From positions 4,216,001-4,280,000 of the forward strand of contig NZ_CP081870.1 of assembly GCF_022170785.1 (NCBI RefSeq): a stretch of DNA of 64,000 bases, given 5' to 3'. The notes beneath the pieces were generated by a model. The model was given only the letters and a program-made list of their open reading frames with translations, was not told where the DNA came from and ran no database searches. Position numbers and translations under genes: made by a program. The DNA comes from Rossellomorea marisflavi (GTDB lineage: Bacteria; Bacillota; Bacilli; Bacillales; Bacillaceae_B). The number at the start of each line of letters is the position of its first letter. Positions within the stretch are counted from its first letter, which is position 1. Of this stretch, positions 36,947 through 46,119 are shown one piece after another.

Positions 36947-37945
36947 ATGAAAGATAATTTTTGGCATGAGTTACCTCGGCCGTTTTTTATACTGGCACCA
37001 ATGGAAGCCGTGACCGATGTGGTATTCCGCCACGTCGTAAGTGAAGCGGCACGACCTGATGTATTTTTCACAGAGTTTACGAATACAGAAAGCTACTGTC
37101 ACCCGAAGGGCAAGGACAGCGTTCGCGGCCGTCTCACGTTCACCGATGACGAGCAGCCGCTTGTCGCCCATATCTGGGGAGACAAGCCTGAATACTTCCG
37201 TCAGATGAGCATCGGAATGGCGGAAATGGGCTTCAGTGGCATCGACATCAATATGGGATGTCCCGTGCAGAATGTGGCCGCCAATGGGAAAGGATCCGGC
37301 CTCATCCGCCGTCCCGACACAGCAGCCGAACTGATCCAAGCTGCAAAAGCCGGCGGACTTCCCGTGAGCGTGAAGACCCGCCTCGGCTACACTGAAGTGG
37401 ACGAATGGCATGACTGGCTCAAGCATCTCCTTGAGCAGGATATCGTCAACCTATCCATCCACCTCAGGACGAAAAAAGAAATGAGCAACGTGGACGCCCA
37501 CTGGGAACTGATCCCCGAGATCAAGAAGCTGCGCGACGAAATTGCACCAAACACGCTTCTGACAATCAACGGAGACATTGCCGACCGTCAACAAGGGCTT
37601 GAGCTCGCCGAAAAATACGGAGTCGACGGCATCATGATCGGACGCGGAATCTTCCAAAACCCGTTCGCCTTCGAAACCGAGAAGAAAGAGCACAGCAGCC
37701 AGGAGCTCCTTGAACTCCTCCGCCTCCAGCTCGACCTTCACGACAAATACAACGACGAACTCGAACCACGCCCATTCAAACCGCTCCGCCGCTTCTTCAA
37801 AATCTACGTCCGCGGCTTCAAAGGCGCAAGCGAACTCCGCAACCGCCTCATGGAAACCGAATCGACAGATGAAGTACGTGCGTTATTGGATGAATATGCA
37901 GAGAAAATCGGGATTCAGGAAGAGAAGGGATTCTCGGTCACCTGA
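36947..37945 (+). CDS. tRNA-dihydrouridine synthase family protein
   Basis: A 332-residue flavoenzyme that reduces uridine in tRNA to dihydrouridine. It shows the FMN-barrel start [15 protein letters not shown], the catalytic Cys in [16 protein letters not shown], and the phosphate-binding end [11 protein letters not shown] with [14 protein letters not shown]. The start at 36947 follows AAGGAAAGGG; an upstream ATG is less likely. Which tRNA position is modified cannot be told. Monocistronic with a strong terminator. Confidence 0.9.
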   Translation: MKDNFWHELPRPFFILAPMEAVTDVVFRHVVSEAARPDVFFTEFTNTESYCHPKGKDSVRGRLTFTDDEQPLVAHIWGDKPEYFRQMSIGMAEMGFSGIDINMGCPVQNVAANGKGSGLIRRPDTAAELIQAAKAGGLPVSVKTRLGYTEVDEWHDWLKHLLEQDIVNLSIHLRTKKEMSNVDAHWELIPEIKKLRDEIAPNTLLTINGDIADRQQGLELAEKYGVDGIMIGRGIFQNPFAFETEKKEHSSQELLELLRLQLDLHDKYNDELEPRPFKPLRRFFKIYVRGFKGASELRNRLMETESTDEVRALLDEYAEKIGIQEEKGFSVT

Positions 37946-37953
37946 TTGGATGA

Positions 37954-37981
37954 AGAAGAGCCCACGGGCTCTTCTTTTTTT
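37954..37981 (+). terminator. Terminator of the dus gene
   Basis: AGAAGAGCCC (37954-37963) pairs with GGGCTCTTCT (37966-37975), then T residues. Confidence 0.85.
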
Positions 37982-38069
37982 CATTGACTTTATCCCCTTT
38001 TTTCACTACTATTCCAAATAGTTACATAGATTTGGTTGAATGCATCCAACCAGTGAAGGAGGCGGAACG

Positions 38070-38651
38070 ATGGAACTGATTAACCACTTCATCAAAGGAT
38101 TACAAGAGCATCTATTGCCAGAAGAATTGGAAGAACTCCAAAAATCACACGGTGCCAGCCCACAAGACCTTGAGGAGCTTAGACGACTCTACCCAGACTG
38201 TCCCGAATCCCTCCTGTCCCTGCTTGAAAACATCGACGGGACGTTCTGGAGACAATACGGCGAAGAAAAGATCGCCGTCTGCATCCTCGGTTCCGATGTG
38301 GAAGATGGCAGATATCCCTATTACCTCCTCTCCACCCAGCAGATGATCGACAGCTCAAAAGAAGAAGTAGACACCTCTTATCTCTCCGAGTACGAAGAAG
38401 AAGACGTCGATCCCAGGGTCAATCAAGACGGCCTATATCCCGGCACGTACATCCACTTCTCCGACTGTATGAATAACGGAGGCACCTCGAGCCTATTCAT
38501 CGATTTCAACCCGACCGACCAAGGCGTTTCCGGGCAGATTGTCCGCTTTTTGCATGATCCGGATGAGTTTAAAGTGATTGCTAACAGTTTTGATGAGTAT
38601 GTGCAGGGGTTGATTGATGGCGGGTTTGTGTTTTTGGAGGAGGAAGAGTGA
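38070..38651 (+). CDS. SMI1/KNR4 (SUKH) family protein
   Basis: A 193-residue acidic protein with SMI1/KNR4-like features: LEELRRLYPDCPESLLSLL at the start of the fold and the core GLYPGTYIHFSDC with SSLFIDFNP. Many SUKH proteins are immunity proteins against polymorphic toxins, others are of housekeeping type. No toxin gene is nearby, so its role is open. AAGGAGGCGG precedes the ATG at 38070. It runs with the following MazG-like gene 52 bases downstream. Confidence 0.75.
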   Translation: MELINHFIKGLQEHLLPEELEELQKSHGASPQDLEELRRLYPDCPESLLSLLENIDGTFWRQYGEEKIAVCILGSDVEDGRYPYYLLSTQQMIDSSKEEVDTSYLSEYEEEDVDPRVNQDGLYPGTYIHFSDCMNNGGTSSLFIDFNPTDQGVSGQIVRFLHDPDEFKVIANSFDEYVQGLIDGGFVFLEEEE

Positions 38652-38703
38652 TCGAGAACGATGTGCCCCGCAGAAAAACAACCAGCAAAAGGAGACAACA
38701 ACC

Positions 38704-39006
38704 ATGAGTGATATCCAACAATTAATGAACAAGATCGACCAGTTCCGGGACGACCGAAACTGGAGACCGAACCACAATCCAAAAGATCTCGCCATCTCCA
38801 TTTCCATCGAAGCCGCCGAGCTGCTCGAAGACTTCCAGTGGGTCACAAGTGAAGAAGCGCTGGAAGAAAACACTGAAAATATCCGCGAAGAGATTGCCGA
38901 TATCCTGATTTATTCCCTTACCCTGTGCTCAGAGCTCGGATTTGATGTGAAGGAGATCGTGGAAGAAAAGATTGTGAAGAATGGGTTGAAGTACCCTGTA
39001 AAATGA
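38704..39006 (+). CDS. MazG-like nucleotide pyrophosphohydrolase
   Basis: A 100-residue all-alpha NTP pyrophosphatase of the MazG/RS21-C6 type. The metal-binding pattern is intact: EAAELLEDFQW (E-x2-E) and REEIADILIYSL (E-x2-D). Such enzymes remove non-canonical or excess nucleotides. AAAGGAG precedes the ATG at 38704. It is likely co-transcribed with the SMI1-type gene. Confidence 0.88.
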   Translation: MSDIQQLMNKIDQFRDDRNWRPNHNPKDLAISISIEAAELLEDFQWVTSEEALEENTENIREEIADILIYSLTLCSELGFDVKEIVEEKIVKNGLKYPVK

Positions 39007-39020
39007 ATAGAGTACCATCA

Positions 39021-39055
39021 GAAATACCCCTCCTCATAGCGAGAAGGGGTATTTC
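39021..39055. terminator. Bidirectional terminator between mazG-like gene and cutC
   Basis: GAAATACCCCT (39021-39031) pairs with AGGGGTATTTC (39045-39055). Confidence 0.8.
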
Positions 39056-39070
39056 CGTTATTTTATCCCA

Positions 39071-39703
39071 TCAATCAACGATTTTTGTACCGTGAGCTTC
39101 CCTGACGCCTAACGAATATGTAATTTCCTCCAGATTTCGTGAGGTCACCCCTCCACCAGGAAGGATCGCAATCCTACCATTTGCATGGGTAATATACGTT
39201 TTCAACCGGTCCAGATTATCTTCAATCTTCGTATCAGACGGACCGCCATGGGTCAGAATGCGGTGGACACCATGCTCCACGAGCCAATCGATGGCCTTCA
39301 CCTGAGAATCAGCCGTAATCGCATCAAACGCCATGTGAAAGACAACTTCAAGACCACTGGCTGCTTCAAGCAGTGTGCTCATGGCTTCCTCATCAATCCA
39401 ACCGTTTTGAGTCAGGCAGCCGAAGACGACGCCATCGGTTCCAATCTCTTTCAGATGGATGATATCCTGCTTCATGATCTCGATTTCATCGACATTGTAG
39501 ACGAAATCGCCGCCTCTAGGGCGGATCATACTCATGACCTTCACGTTCCGACTGCGGCAGTAATCCATCGTGACCTGTGCCACACCGGGACTGACCGTCG
39601 TTCCACCAACAGCAAGATTATCGCATAACTCCACGCGCTGGGCACCTTTTTCAATGGCTTCAGAGACCTTCGTGAAATTCTCAACACAGACTTCCTTCAA
39701 CAT
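39071..39703 (-). CDS. cutC: CutC family protein
   Basis: A 210-residue TIM-barrel protein of the CutC family, named for copper homeostasis in E. coli though that role is disputed. Signature segments are RVELCDNLAVGGTTVS, MIRPRGGDFVYN and RILTHGGPSD. Slightly short compared with the E. coli protein of about 248 residues, as usual in Firmicutes. AAGGTGA precedes the ATG. It starts 18 bases after the lipoprotein gene, so they likely share a transcript. Confidence 0.9.
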   Translation of the reverse strand: MLKEVCVENFTKVSEAIEKGAQRVELCDNLAVGGTTVSPGVAQVTMDYCRSRNVKVMSMIRPRGGDFVYNVDEIEIMKQDIIHLKEIGTDGVVFGCLTQNGWIDEEAMSTLLEAASGLEVVFHMAFDAITADSQVKAIDWLVEHGVHRILTHGGPSDTKIEDNLDRLKTYITHANGRIAILPGGGVTSRNLEEITYSLGVREAHGTKIVD

Positions 39704-39721
39704 GCTAGTTCACCTTACTTC

Positions 39722-40825
39722 TTATTGATAGTTTACAAAAGCCGGTGCAGGGTCCAGTTCCAGGACGTCTTCAGGCGTCATGACCGGTTCATCCTTCTTG
39801 TAGAATACTTTGAACCCGCCGTACTGGATCGGCTGATTATGAACGAGCTGATGGTAGCCTGCCCGCTTCAATCCAGCGATTCCGTGGCCGTCATTATTCA
39901 GCACCACTTCCACATTCTCTGTAGGCTGGATCGCTTCTTTATTGTTCAGGATGATATCGGCAAATTGGTGCACAACCACCATCTTGTCTGGAAGATCATT
40001 CTCGGCAGTCAGCTTGGAAATATACTCAATCGCCTCTTGCACTTCCCTTCCATCTACATGCCCCAGATCTTCACCGGGAACCTGTCCGTCTGTCACATGG
40101 AATTCGGTATCAATGGCCAAGTGAACATTCGGGCGCTTCAAATACTTCTCTACCAGTTTCACCTGATGCATGATCGTGTCTTTTCCCAATTGGATATCCA
40201 GGATCAACAACGCATCATTTTCCTCTGCGAGCTTCGCATACGTCTCGATATCTTCTTCCGATGTCGGAACCATATACAGACCATCATCCCCGGGACTCCG
40301 CTGCGCCACGGTTGCGATCAGTTCAATCGCAGGAATGGCCGGACGATCGGGATCCAGCTCAGAATAGGCCTTCGTCTGTTCCTTCAATTTGGTCATTAAC
40401 TCATCCGGACTGTACTCACCGAGGATCCCCATGTTTTTGGAACGGGGAGTTCCATAGTAGGAAACGATCCTGTTCCCTTTAAGTGGACCATCCGTCTGAT
40501 CTTCCTTATCCTTAGCCAATGTCTGCCCAAGTGGCACACTTCTCTTCGTGTCATCACCATGCGCCTCGGAAGTCGGCATATCCGACTGTTGCTCACTCGT
40601 ATAATGGCTCTCAATCGGCTCTGCACCCTCAGATGGCTTGATCGCTTCATAGCTCGCCTCAGGTTCCTTCTTCGCAGCTTCCTCTTTCTTCTTCTCATTC
40701 TCTTTCTTTGAGGTTTGCTCAGTCTTCGGCTCTTTCTTCTCCGTACTTGCTTCCTCAGAGCAGCCCGCTAACAGCAAACCCGGGACCACACCAAAGAAAG
40801 CTCCTGCCATCACTAGTTTTTTCAC
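39722..40825 (-). CDS. Lipoprotein with Lys/Glu-rich linker and putative TIM-barrel domain
   Basis: A 367-residue lipoprotein: the lipobox LLLAGC is followed by about 75 residues rich in Lys and Glu, a flexible wall-spanning linker. The folded part begins RIVSYYGTPRSKNMGILGEY and contains strand-like motifs such as PAIPAIELIATVA, ALLILDIQLGKD and VHLAIDTEFHV, compatible with a TIM barrel of glycosidase-like type. No catalytic pair could be assigned. Function unknown; it precedes cutC. Confidence 0.7.
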   Translation of the reverse strand: MKKLVMAGAFFGVVPGLLLAGCSEEASTEKKEPKTEQTSKKENEKKKEEAAKKEPEASYEAIKPSEGAEPIESHYTSEQQSDMPTSEAHGDDTKRSVPLGQTLAKDKEDQTDGPLKGNRIVSYYGTPRSKNMGILGEYSPDELMTKLKEQTKAYSELDPDRPAIPAIELIATVAQRSPGDDGLYMVPTSEEDIETYAKLAEENDALLILDIQLGKDTIMHQVKLVEKYLKRPNVHLAIDTEFHVTDGQVPGEDLGHVDGREVQEAIEYISKLTAENDLPDKMVVVHQFADIILNNKEAIQPTENVEVVLNNDGHGIAGLKRAGYHQLVHNQPIQYGGFKVFYKKDEPVMTPEDVLELDPAPAFVNYQ

Positions 40826-41158
40826 ATTATCCCACCTGTTTCAACACGTATTTCATATGTATGATGATCCGTCCACACCACAAATGATTTCTTTACCATT
40901 TTTACTATAATTCTATCAGAATATCAAATGTATCTAGTTTGTAGAGACCTTACCATTTACCATACCACGTGAGAAAAGGGATAATCATCTCTCTTAGATT
41001 TTTCACATATTTTTGATTATTTTAGTTATCTATGCTTAAACCAATACTGAAAACCACCGGTGAAATGTAAATGAATCCCTTTTACCTAAAAACATTTTGT
41101 GATTCCTCAAAAATATATTAGTATTTAAGATAACAATCGGATTAAAAGAGGTGCTACC
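40826..41158. other. Divergent intergenic region without recognised gene
   Basis: This 333-base A/T-rich gap separates the lipoprotein (minus) from rluF (plus) and must hold both promoters. No convincing -35/-10 pair, repeat or structured RNA was found in it. Confidence 0.4.
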
Positions 41159-41866
41159 ATGCGTATTAATAAATATATAAGCGAAGCCGGAAAAGCGTCC
41201 CGGCGCGGTGCGGACAAACTCATCGAAGACGGAAGGGTCACCATCAACGGAAAACGCGCCACGATCGGCGACCAAGTGAACCCCGGAGATAACGTCGTCG
41301 TAGACGGAAACCCAATCTGGGTCGCACGAAACAACGTCTACATCGCCCTGAACAAACCAGTAGGCATCACAAGCACAACAGAAAAAGGCGTAAAAGGAAA
41401 CATCGTCGACCTAGTCAACCATCCCTTGAGGATCTTCAACATTGGACGACTCGACAAAGACTCAGAGGGACTCATCCTCATGACCAACGACGGTGACATC
41501 GTAAACGAAATCCTGCGCTCAGAAAATCAACACGAAAAAGAATACATCGTCTCAGTCGACAAGCCCATTACACCCGAATTCGTCAAAAAGATGTCAGAGG
41601 GCGTCAAAATCCTAGGGACCACAACGCTCCCATGTAAAGTCGAGCAACTATCAAAATTCGACTTCCAAATTACACTGACACAGGGATTGAACCGCCAGAT
41701 CCGGCGTATGTGTGAGGTATTGGGATATAACGTATATCGCTTGCAGCGGACAAGGATTATGAATATCCAATTGGGGAAACTTCCTCCTGGGCAGTGGAGG
41801 GATCTGTCTAAGAAAGAGAAGACTCAGTTGTTTAGGGATTTGGATTATGAGGCTCGGGAGTGGTGA
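41159..41866 (+). CDS. rluF: 23S rRNA pseudouridine synthase RluF
   Basis: A 235-residue pseudouridine synthase of the RsuA group. An S4 RNA-binding domain ([19 protein letters not shown]) leads into the catalytic domain with [10 protein letters not shown] (catalytic Asp) and the late [14 protein letters not shown]. It is very like E. coli RluF, which modifies U2604 of 23S rRNA, but lacks the basic C-terminal tail. AGAGGTG precedes the ATG. Confidence 0.9.
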   Translation: MRINKYISEAGKASRRGADKLIEDGRVTINGKRATIGDQVNPGDNVVVDGNPIWVARNNVYIALNKPVGITSTTEKGVKGNIVDLVNHPLRIFNIGRLDKDSEGLILMTNDGDIVNEILRSENQHEKEYIVSVDKPITPEFVKKMSEGVKILGTTTLPCKVEQLSKFDFQITLTQGLNRQIRRMCEVLGYNVYRLQRTRIMNIQLGKLPPGQWRDLSKKEKTQLFRDLDYEAREW

Positions 41867-41897
41867 GTGTAATATTTACTTCTTTCTTTTGAAAAAG

Positions 41898-41937
41898 AAG
41901 AGCCACGTTCCTTTATCTTGGAACGTGGCTCTTTTAT
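41898..41937 (+). terminator. Terminator after rluF, facing rlmH
   Basis: AAGAGCCACGTTCC (41898-41911) pairs with GGAACGTGGCTCTT (41920-41933), then T. Confidence 0.9.
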
Positions 41938-41947
41938 TTTTTGTGTT

Positions 41948-42427
41948 TTATTTATGATACGGTTCCCCCCGATTTATCCGAAAAGCCCGATAAACCTGCT
42001 CCACCAGCACCAATCGCATCAGCTGATGAGGAAACGTCATCTTTGAAAACGACAGTTTCTCATCGGCACGTTTCAATACATCATCACTGAGTCCGAGCGA
42101 TCCACCGATGATGAAGGCGACTTTGCTTTTGCCGTAGGTGGCGAGTTTATCGAGGGTGTCTGCTAGTTCCTCGGAGGATTTCATTTTGCCCTGGATGGCG
42201 AGGGCGATGACGTGGTGGTCCGGGGAGATCTTGGAGAGGATGCGCTCGCCTTCTTTGTTTTTGACCTGCTGCATTTCGGAGTCGCTGAGGACTTCGGGTG
42301 CTTTTTCATCGGCGAGCTCGACGATCTCAATTTTGGCATAGGCACCGAGTCGTTTCGTGTATTCGGCGATTCCTTGCTTCAGGTATTTTTCTTTCAGTTT
42401 ACCGACGGTGATGATGGTGATGTTCAT
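41948..42427 (-). CDS. rlmH: 23S rRNA pseudouridine-1915 N3-methyltransferase RlmH
   Basis: A 159-residue SPOUT methyltransferase that methylates pseudouridine 1915 of 23S rRNA. The knot region is visible in [18 protein letters not shown] and the conserved end in [19 protein letters not shown]. In B. subtilis the orthologue (yydA) also stands beside htrC, as here. The upstream side carries a cluster of DnaA boxes. Confidence 0.97.
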   Translation of the reverse strand: MNITIITVGKLKEKYLKQGIAEYTKRLGAYAKIEIVELADEKAPEVLSDSEMQQVKNKEGERILSKISPDHHVIALAIQGKMKSSEELADTLDKLATYGKSKVAFIIGGSLGLSDDVLKRADEKLSFSKMTFPHQLMRLVLVEQVYRAFRINRGEPYHK

Positions 42428-42430
42428 GGC

Positions 42431-42793
42431 TTATCCACACTCTCTTTACAAACAGATTACAAACAGATTATCCACAGAAATTATCCACATATCCACAAAA
42501 CCCATCCATATGTCGTGGGGGAATATTAGTTCGCCACTACATATATTGCGTTATTCCCACAATATTCACAGGTTGTGGATAACTGTTTTTCCTTTGAAAG
42601 CTCTTCCAGTTTAGGCGCGATCTCATGCTCATCGACGGCGATGTCGAGTGCGAGTTCCACGTGTTCCAGGCAGCAGTTTATCATGCTGAATCGACTCCTT
42701 TTACTATGTTTTTATACTTATCCACAGGTTATCATAACACGTAAAGAAAAAGCAGGAAAGGGAAGCCCTTTTCCTTCTTTTTCTTTATCCACA
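42431..42793. promoter_or_regulatory. Cluster of six exact DnaA boxes
   Basis: TTATCCACA occurs exactly at 42431-42439, 42468-42476, 42481-42489, 42718-42726 and 42785-42793 on plus and at 42574-42582 on minus; near-matches lie at 42489-42497 and 42562-42570. The cluster runs from rlmH to the end of htrC and includes the small CxxH/CxxC gene. DnaA-box clusters outside oriC, one beside this gene, are known in B. subtilis and restrain initiation. Confidence 0.88.
42526..42684 (-). CDS. CxxH/CxxC small protein
   Basis: A 52-residue protein that starts MINCCLEHVELALDIA, ends CEYCGNNAIYVVAN, and so has a CxxH and a CxxC pair, suitable for one zinc ion. This matches the small CxxH/CxxC family of Bacillaceae, whose function is unknown. 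AAAAGGAG precedes the ATG at 42684. Its coding region contains one exact DnaA box (42574-42582). It lies between htrC and rlmH. Confidence 0.85.
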   Translation of the reverse strand: MINCCLEHVELALDIAVDEHEIAPKLEELSKEKQLSTTCEYCGNNAIYVVAN

Positions 42794-42795
42794 AA

Positions 42796-44034
42796 TTACA
42801 ATTGTGATTCATCCGTTAATTTCATGGTAACTTCCTGGAGTTTTCCATCCCGGTAGAATTTCACCTTCATGGAGTCACCGACTTTTTTCTTGGTGTAAAG
42901 ATGTTTACGCAAGTCGACTGTGCTTTCGACTTTTTCACCATCAAGCTCAACGATGACATCAAGCTCTTGCAGCTTCGCTTGTGCTGCCGGTGAATTCGGC
43001 ATTACCTGACGAACCAACACGCCTGATTTCACATCTTTAGGAAGCTTCAACGTTTCTTGTTGGTGATACGATGATACTTCGCTCACATCTTGAAGTGTGA
43101 TTCCCATTGAAGGACGTTTCACTTCTCCATGCTGCTCAAGGTCTTCTATGATTGGTTGAGCCGAGTTGATCGGGATGGCAAGGCCGATTCCTTCAACGGC
43201 GTCCTGAGCAATCTTCATGGAGTTGATTCCGACAAGCTGTCCGGAAATATTGACGAGGGCCCCACCGCTGTTACCAGGGTTGATGGCCGCATCCGTCTGG
43301 ATGACTTCGGTGTTCCAGTCTTCCACGCCGTCCTGGTTGATATCAACCGGAATGGTACGGTTCACACCTGACACAATTCCTTGTGTTACGGAACCAGAGA
43401 ATTGAAGACCAAGGGGGTTTCCGATGGCGATGACCGGTTCACCCTGTTTCAATTTATCAGAGTCACCGAATTTCGCGATGGCACTGTCTTTAACATTGCT
43501 GCCATCGATTTCAATGACGGCTAGATCCGTCCACTGATCGGCACCGCGAGCGTTCGCTTTTACTTTGGACCCATCTGAAAGGGTGACTTCAAGCTGATCG
43601 GCCCCTTCAATGACGTGGTTGTTCGTGACGATGAGGACCTTGTCCCCTTCACGCTTGTAGATGACACCTGAACCCGATCCCGCTTCCTGGGTTTGAGATC
43701 CGTCATTACCGGATTGACCCCAGAAGCTCTGAGACTGGATGTTGCTGATCCCGACAACGGAATCCCCGGCTTTTTCAACGGCTTTCGTGACATCCGACGA
43801 GACATCAACGGCCACATTCTCCGTTTTTGCACTGTCCACTTTATTCTCAGTGGTCACACCGTTCGCATTATTATTCGAACCGAACAAATCGGTCCCGGTC
43901 AACTGAGGCACCGCCACCAGCACCAAAAGCGCACCGACAATCACACCAATCAAACCCGAGAAGAAAATCCCACCGCCTCCTCGTCTCCTTCTTTCCCTAT
44001 TCTCCGAAGAGGGGCCCTGATCATAATATCCCAT
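42796..44034 (-). CDS. htrC: HtrA-like membrane-anchored serine protease with PDZ domain
   Basis: A 412-residue protease. A short cytoplasmic, Arg/Gly-rich head and one span (residues 22-45) anchor it; the trypsin-like domain has His in VTNNHVIEG, Asp in TDLAVIEID and Ser in PGNSGGALVN; a PDZ domain ends the protein (KSGVLVRQVMPNSPAA). It degrades or refolds damaged proteins at the outer face of the membrane. The position next to the wal operon equals htrC (yyxA) of B. subtilis. AAAGGATGA precedes the ATG. Confidence 0.93.
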   Translation of the reverse strand: MGYYDQGPSSENRERRRRGGGGIFFSGLIGVIVGALLVLVAVPQLTGTDLFGSNNNANGVTTENKVDSAKTENVAVDVSSDVTKAVEKAGDSVVGISNIQSQSFWGQSGNDGSQTQEAGSGSGVIYKREGDKVLIVTNNHVIEGADQLEVTLSDGSKVKANARGADQWTDLAVIEIDGSNVKDSAIAKFGDSDKLKQGEPVIAIGNPLGLQFSGSVTQGIVSGVNRTIPVDINQDGVEDWNTEVIQTDAAINPGNSGGALVNISGQLVGINSMKIAQDAVEGIGLAIPINSAQPIIEDLEQHGEVKRPSMGITLQDVSEVSSYHQQETLKLPKDVKSGVLVRQVMPNSPAAQAKLQELDVIVELDGEKVESTVDLRKHLYTKKKVGDSMKVKFYRDGKLQEVTMKLTDESQL

Positions 44035-44274
44035 CTATTCTTCATCCTTTCTCCATTATTAGTCCATTCGTTAGTTTTTCTTTACTACCCTCATTATAGT
44101 CAGATTAAATTAGAAACTGATGAAAAAAAAGTAAGAAAACCATGATGATATAGAGGCAATTTTGTGAACATTCAAGGTGCAAAAACCCATATTTTCTATT
44201 CAACACACAACTAAGATTGGGGGAAAGAGGATTGATCAATACACTAACACCTCATATCAACCACTAGTGCAGTG

Positions 44275-44387
44275 CAGCGAAGGCCGACCGACTCCCGCGG
44301 AAACCAGAGGAAAGGTCGAGACCCCGCAGGCACGAGGAGGCTCGACTTCCTCTCCGCAGGAAAGCGGTCGGCCGAAGCGGAACGAAA
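44275..44387. repeat. Bacillaceae palindromic repeat, copy 2
   Basis: The same type as at 11.3 kb. Outer stem GGCCGACCG (44282-44290) with CGGTCGGCC (44365-44373); inner stem GTCGAG (44315-44320) with CTCGAC (44341-44346); shared core GACCCCGCAGGC (44320-44331) and GAGGAGGCTC (44334-44343). Stem sequences differ from copy 1 but remain paired. Confidence 0.75.
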
Positions 44388-44434
44388 CATCCCATCTCAA
44401 AACGCTCTCTATCAGCTATACCTGATTAAAATAC

Positions 44435-44466
44435 AAAAAAGGATGAAGACCCGAAAGCCTCCACCC
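44435..44466 (-). terminator. Terminator of the wal operon
   Basis: On minus, GGGTGGAGGC pairs, with some G-U, to a downstream arm ending TCTTCATCC, followed by six T (plus A run 44435-44440). It lies 40-70 bases after walJ. Confidence 0.7.
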
Positions 44467-44504
44467 TTACTCTACCCCTTGCCAAACAAAGGATAAACCT
44501 TCCA

Positions 44505-45299
44505 TCACACAGCCACAAGCGGCGTAGGAACCTTTGGATCCGTATCCAACAAATCAAACTGCTCCCCAACAAGAATGCCCTTCGTCTCCAACGTCTGCGA
44601 AACGCTCATCCTTGCCAGATCCTTCATATTATTATCCAAGCTCAAATGCGCCAAATAAAAATTCTTCGTCCGGTCGCCAGCCACCTCGGCCATGGCAACC
44701 GCCGCATCTTCATTCGACACATGCCCCACATCGCTCAGGATGCGTCGCTTGATGTTCCACGGGTAACGTCCCATACGGAGCATCCCCACGTCATGATTGC
44801 TCTCGAACACATACGTATCGGCATTCGCAATGATGCCCTTCATACGGTCGCTCACGTAGCCTGTATCCGTCATGAGGACGAGTTTCTTCTCCCCTTGATG
44901 GAACACATAGAACATCGGCTCCGCTGCATCATGGGACACACCGAATGACTCGATGCTTATGCCACCGAAATGCTTGGCCGTTTCCATGTCAAAGGTGAAT
45001 TTCTGCTCGGTGTCGATATTCCCCACTAGACCGTCCATGGCGTTCCACGTCTTCTGATTCGCATAGATGGGAAGCTTGTACTTCCGTGCAAGGACGCCGA
45101 GTCCCTTGATGTGATCGCTATGCTCATGGGTGACGAGGATGCCGGACAGGTCTTCGATCTTCCGTCCGATCTGGCTGAACAATCCTTCCATCTGCTTGCC
45201 GCTGAAGCCGGCATCGACGAGGAAGGAGTGCTCTTCGTTCTCAACGAATATGGCATTTCCTGTACTGCCGGAAGCAAGTACACTAAAATGCATGCTCAT
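44505..45299 (-). CDS. walJ: WalJ (YycJ) metallo-beta-lactamase-fold hydrolase
   Basis: A 264-residue MBL-fold protein with the zinc motif [10 protein letters not shown], later ligands in TDTGYVSD and YLAHLSLDN. In B. subtilis and relatives YycJ is a nuclease-like protein linked to coordination of wall growth with division and to mismatch-type repair. The start at 45299 follows GGAGTGAGAG; the longer frame overlaps walI. Last gene of the wal operon. Confidence 0.93.
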   Translation of the reverse strand: MSMHFSVLASGSTGNAIFVENEEHSFLVDAGFSGKQMEGLFSQIGRKIEDLSGILVTHEHSDHIKGLGVLARKYKLPIYANQKTWNAMDGLVGNIDTEQKFTFDMETAKHFGGISIESFGVSHDAAEPMFYVFHQGEKKLVLMTDTGYVSDRMKGIIANADTYVFESNHDVGMLRMGRYPWNIKRRILSDVGHVSNEDAAVAMAEVAGDRTKNFYLAHLSLDNNMKDLARMSVSQTLETKGILVGEQFDLLDTDPKVPTPLVAV

Positions 45300-45306
45300 G
45301 TTTCTC

Positions 45307-46119
45307 TCACTCCAATGGTTTGTCTTTATCTGTCGTGCTCGTCTCCAAGAATTGACCTTCGAAGGCGTTCTGATAGTAATCCTCTTCCTCATCCCCGTTC
45401 TTCACGACAAAATGCCATGTGGGGGCCAGCACCTGGGACTCCTCCCAAGGGACAAAGGTGGAGTAGCCGAGGACCGGCCGTTCCACTGTGCTGCCAGCAG
45501 GAATGCGCTGGGTGTTATAGAGGTTGCTGAACGCCGAAAACGGGGTAATGATCGGTTTTTGCTCGTCGCTCAGTTCCTTGATGCTATCGAACATCGTCTG
45601 GGTGTACGAGACGATTTCATTGTTCTGATTGAGCTGGAACACGATCATCCCGTTCGTATTATTGTAGATCTTCCTATCCTTGTACGTCTGGAAATAGGTG
45701 ATCGTTCCTTTTTCTTTATCGAAATCCCAGTAGCTGTACTTGTCCCCATCGATCATGTTCACCTTCATGAATTCATTGAGTTCTTCGGGCTTGAATTTCT
45801 CACTGATCGGTAAAGGATCCTTCAATACTGAGTTTATCGTATTCTCGTTCATAATTCGAGCATCCTGATTTTTCAAGTCCTTCAGATCCTCTGATTTGAA
45901 CTTCTTCGCCACCGCTTCGATATACGGTTCCCTCACGACTTCATTGGAGAGGTCCTTCGGATACTTGATATTCTCAGACTTCAGCTGTTCATCAATTGTC
46001 CACTGACCGAGGGTATCAAGGTTGCTTTCAGAAACCTTTCTGATGAACGTGGAGACCAGGAAGACGTTCAAGATGAGAAATACGACGATGAAGATCGTTT
46101 TCGTCTTACTCCAATCCAT
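45307..46119 (-). CDS. walI: WalI (YycI), regulator of WalK
   Basis: A 270-residue protein with one N-terminal membrane helix ([18 protein letters not shown]) and an extracytoplasmic YycH/YycI-type domain. With WalH it contacts WalK in the membrane and modulates its activity. Overlaps the end of walH by 14 bases. Confidence 0.93.
   Translation of the reverse strand: MDWSKTKTIFIVVFLILNVFLVSTFIRKVSESNLDTLGQWTIDEQLKSENIKYPKDLSNEVVREPYIEAVAKKFKSEDLKDLKNQDARIMNENTINSVLKDPLPISEKFKPEELNEFMKVNMIDGDKYSYWDFDKEKGTITYFQTYKDRKIYNNTNGMIVFQLNQNNEIVSYTQTMFDSIKELSDEQKPIITPFSAFSNLYNTQRIPAGSTVERPVLGYSTFVPWEESQVLAPTWHFVVKNGDEEEDYYQNAFEGQFLETSTTDKDKPLE

Noticed and set aside
38614-38703. Upstream extension of the MazG-like protein
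   Set aside because: It overlaps the end of the SMI1-type gene and lacks a ribosome site; AAAGGAG fixes the start at 38704.
42431-42793. Replication origin oriC
   Set aside because: DnaA boxes are dense, but dnaA/dnaN and rpmH are absent and the location matches the known secondary cluster near rlmH; oriC should be beyond the right edge.
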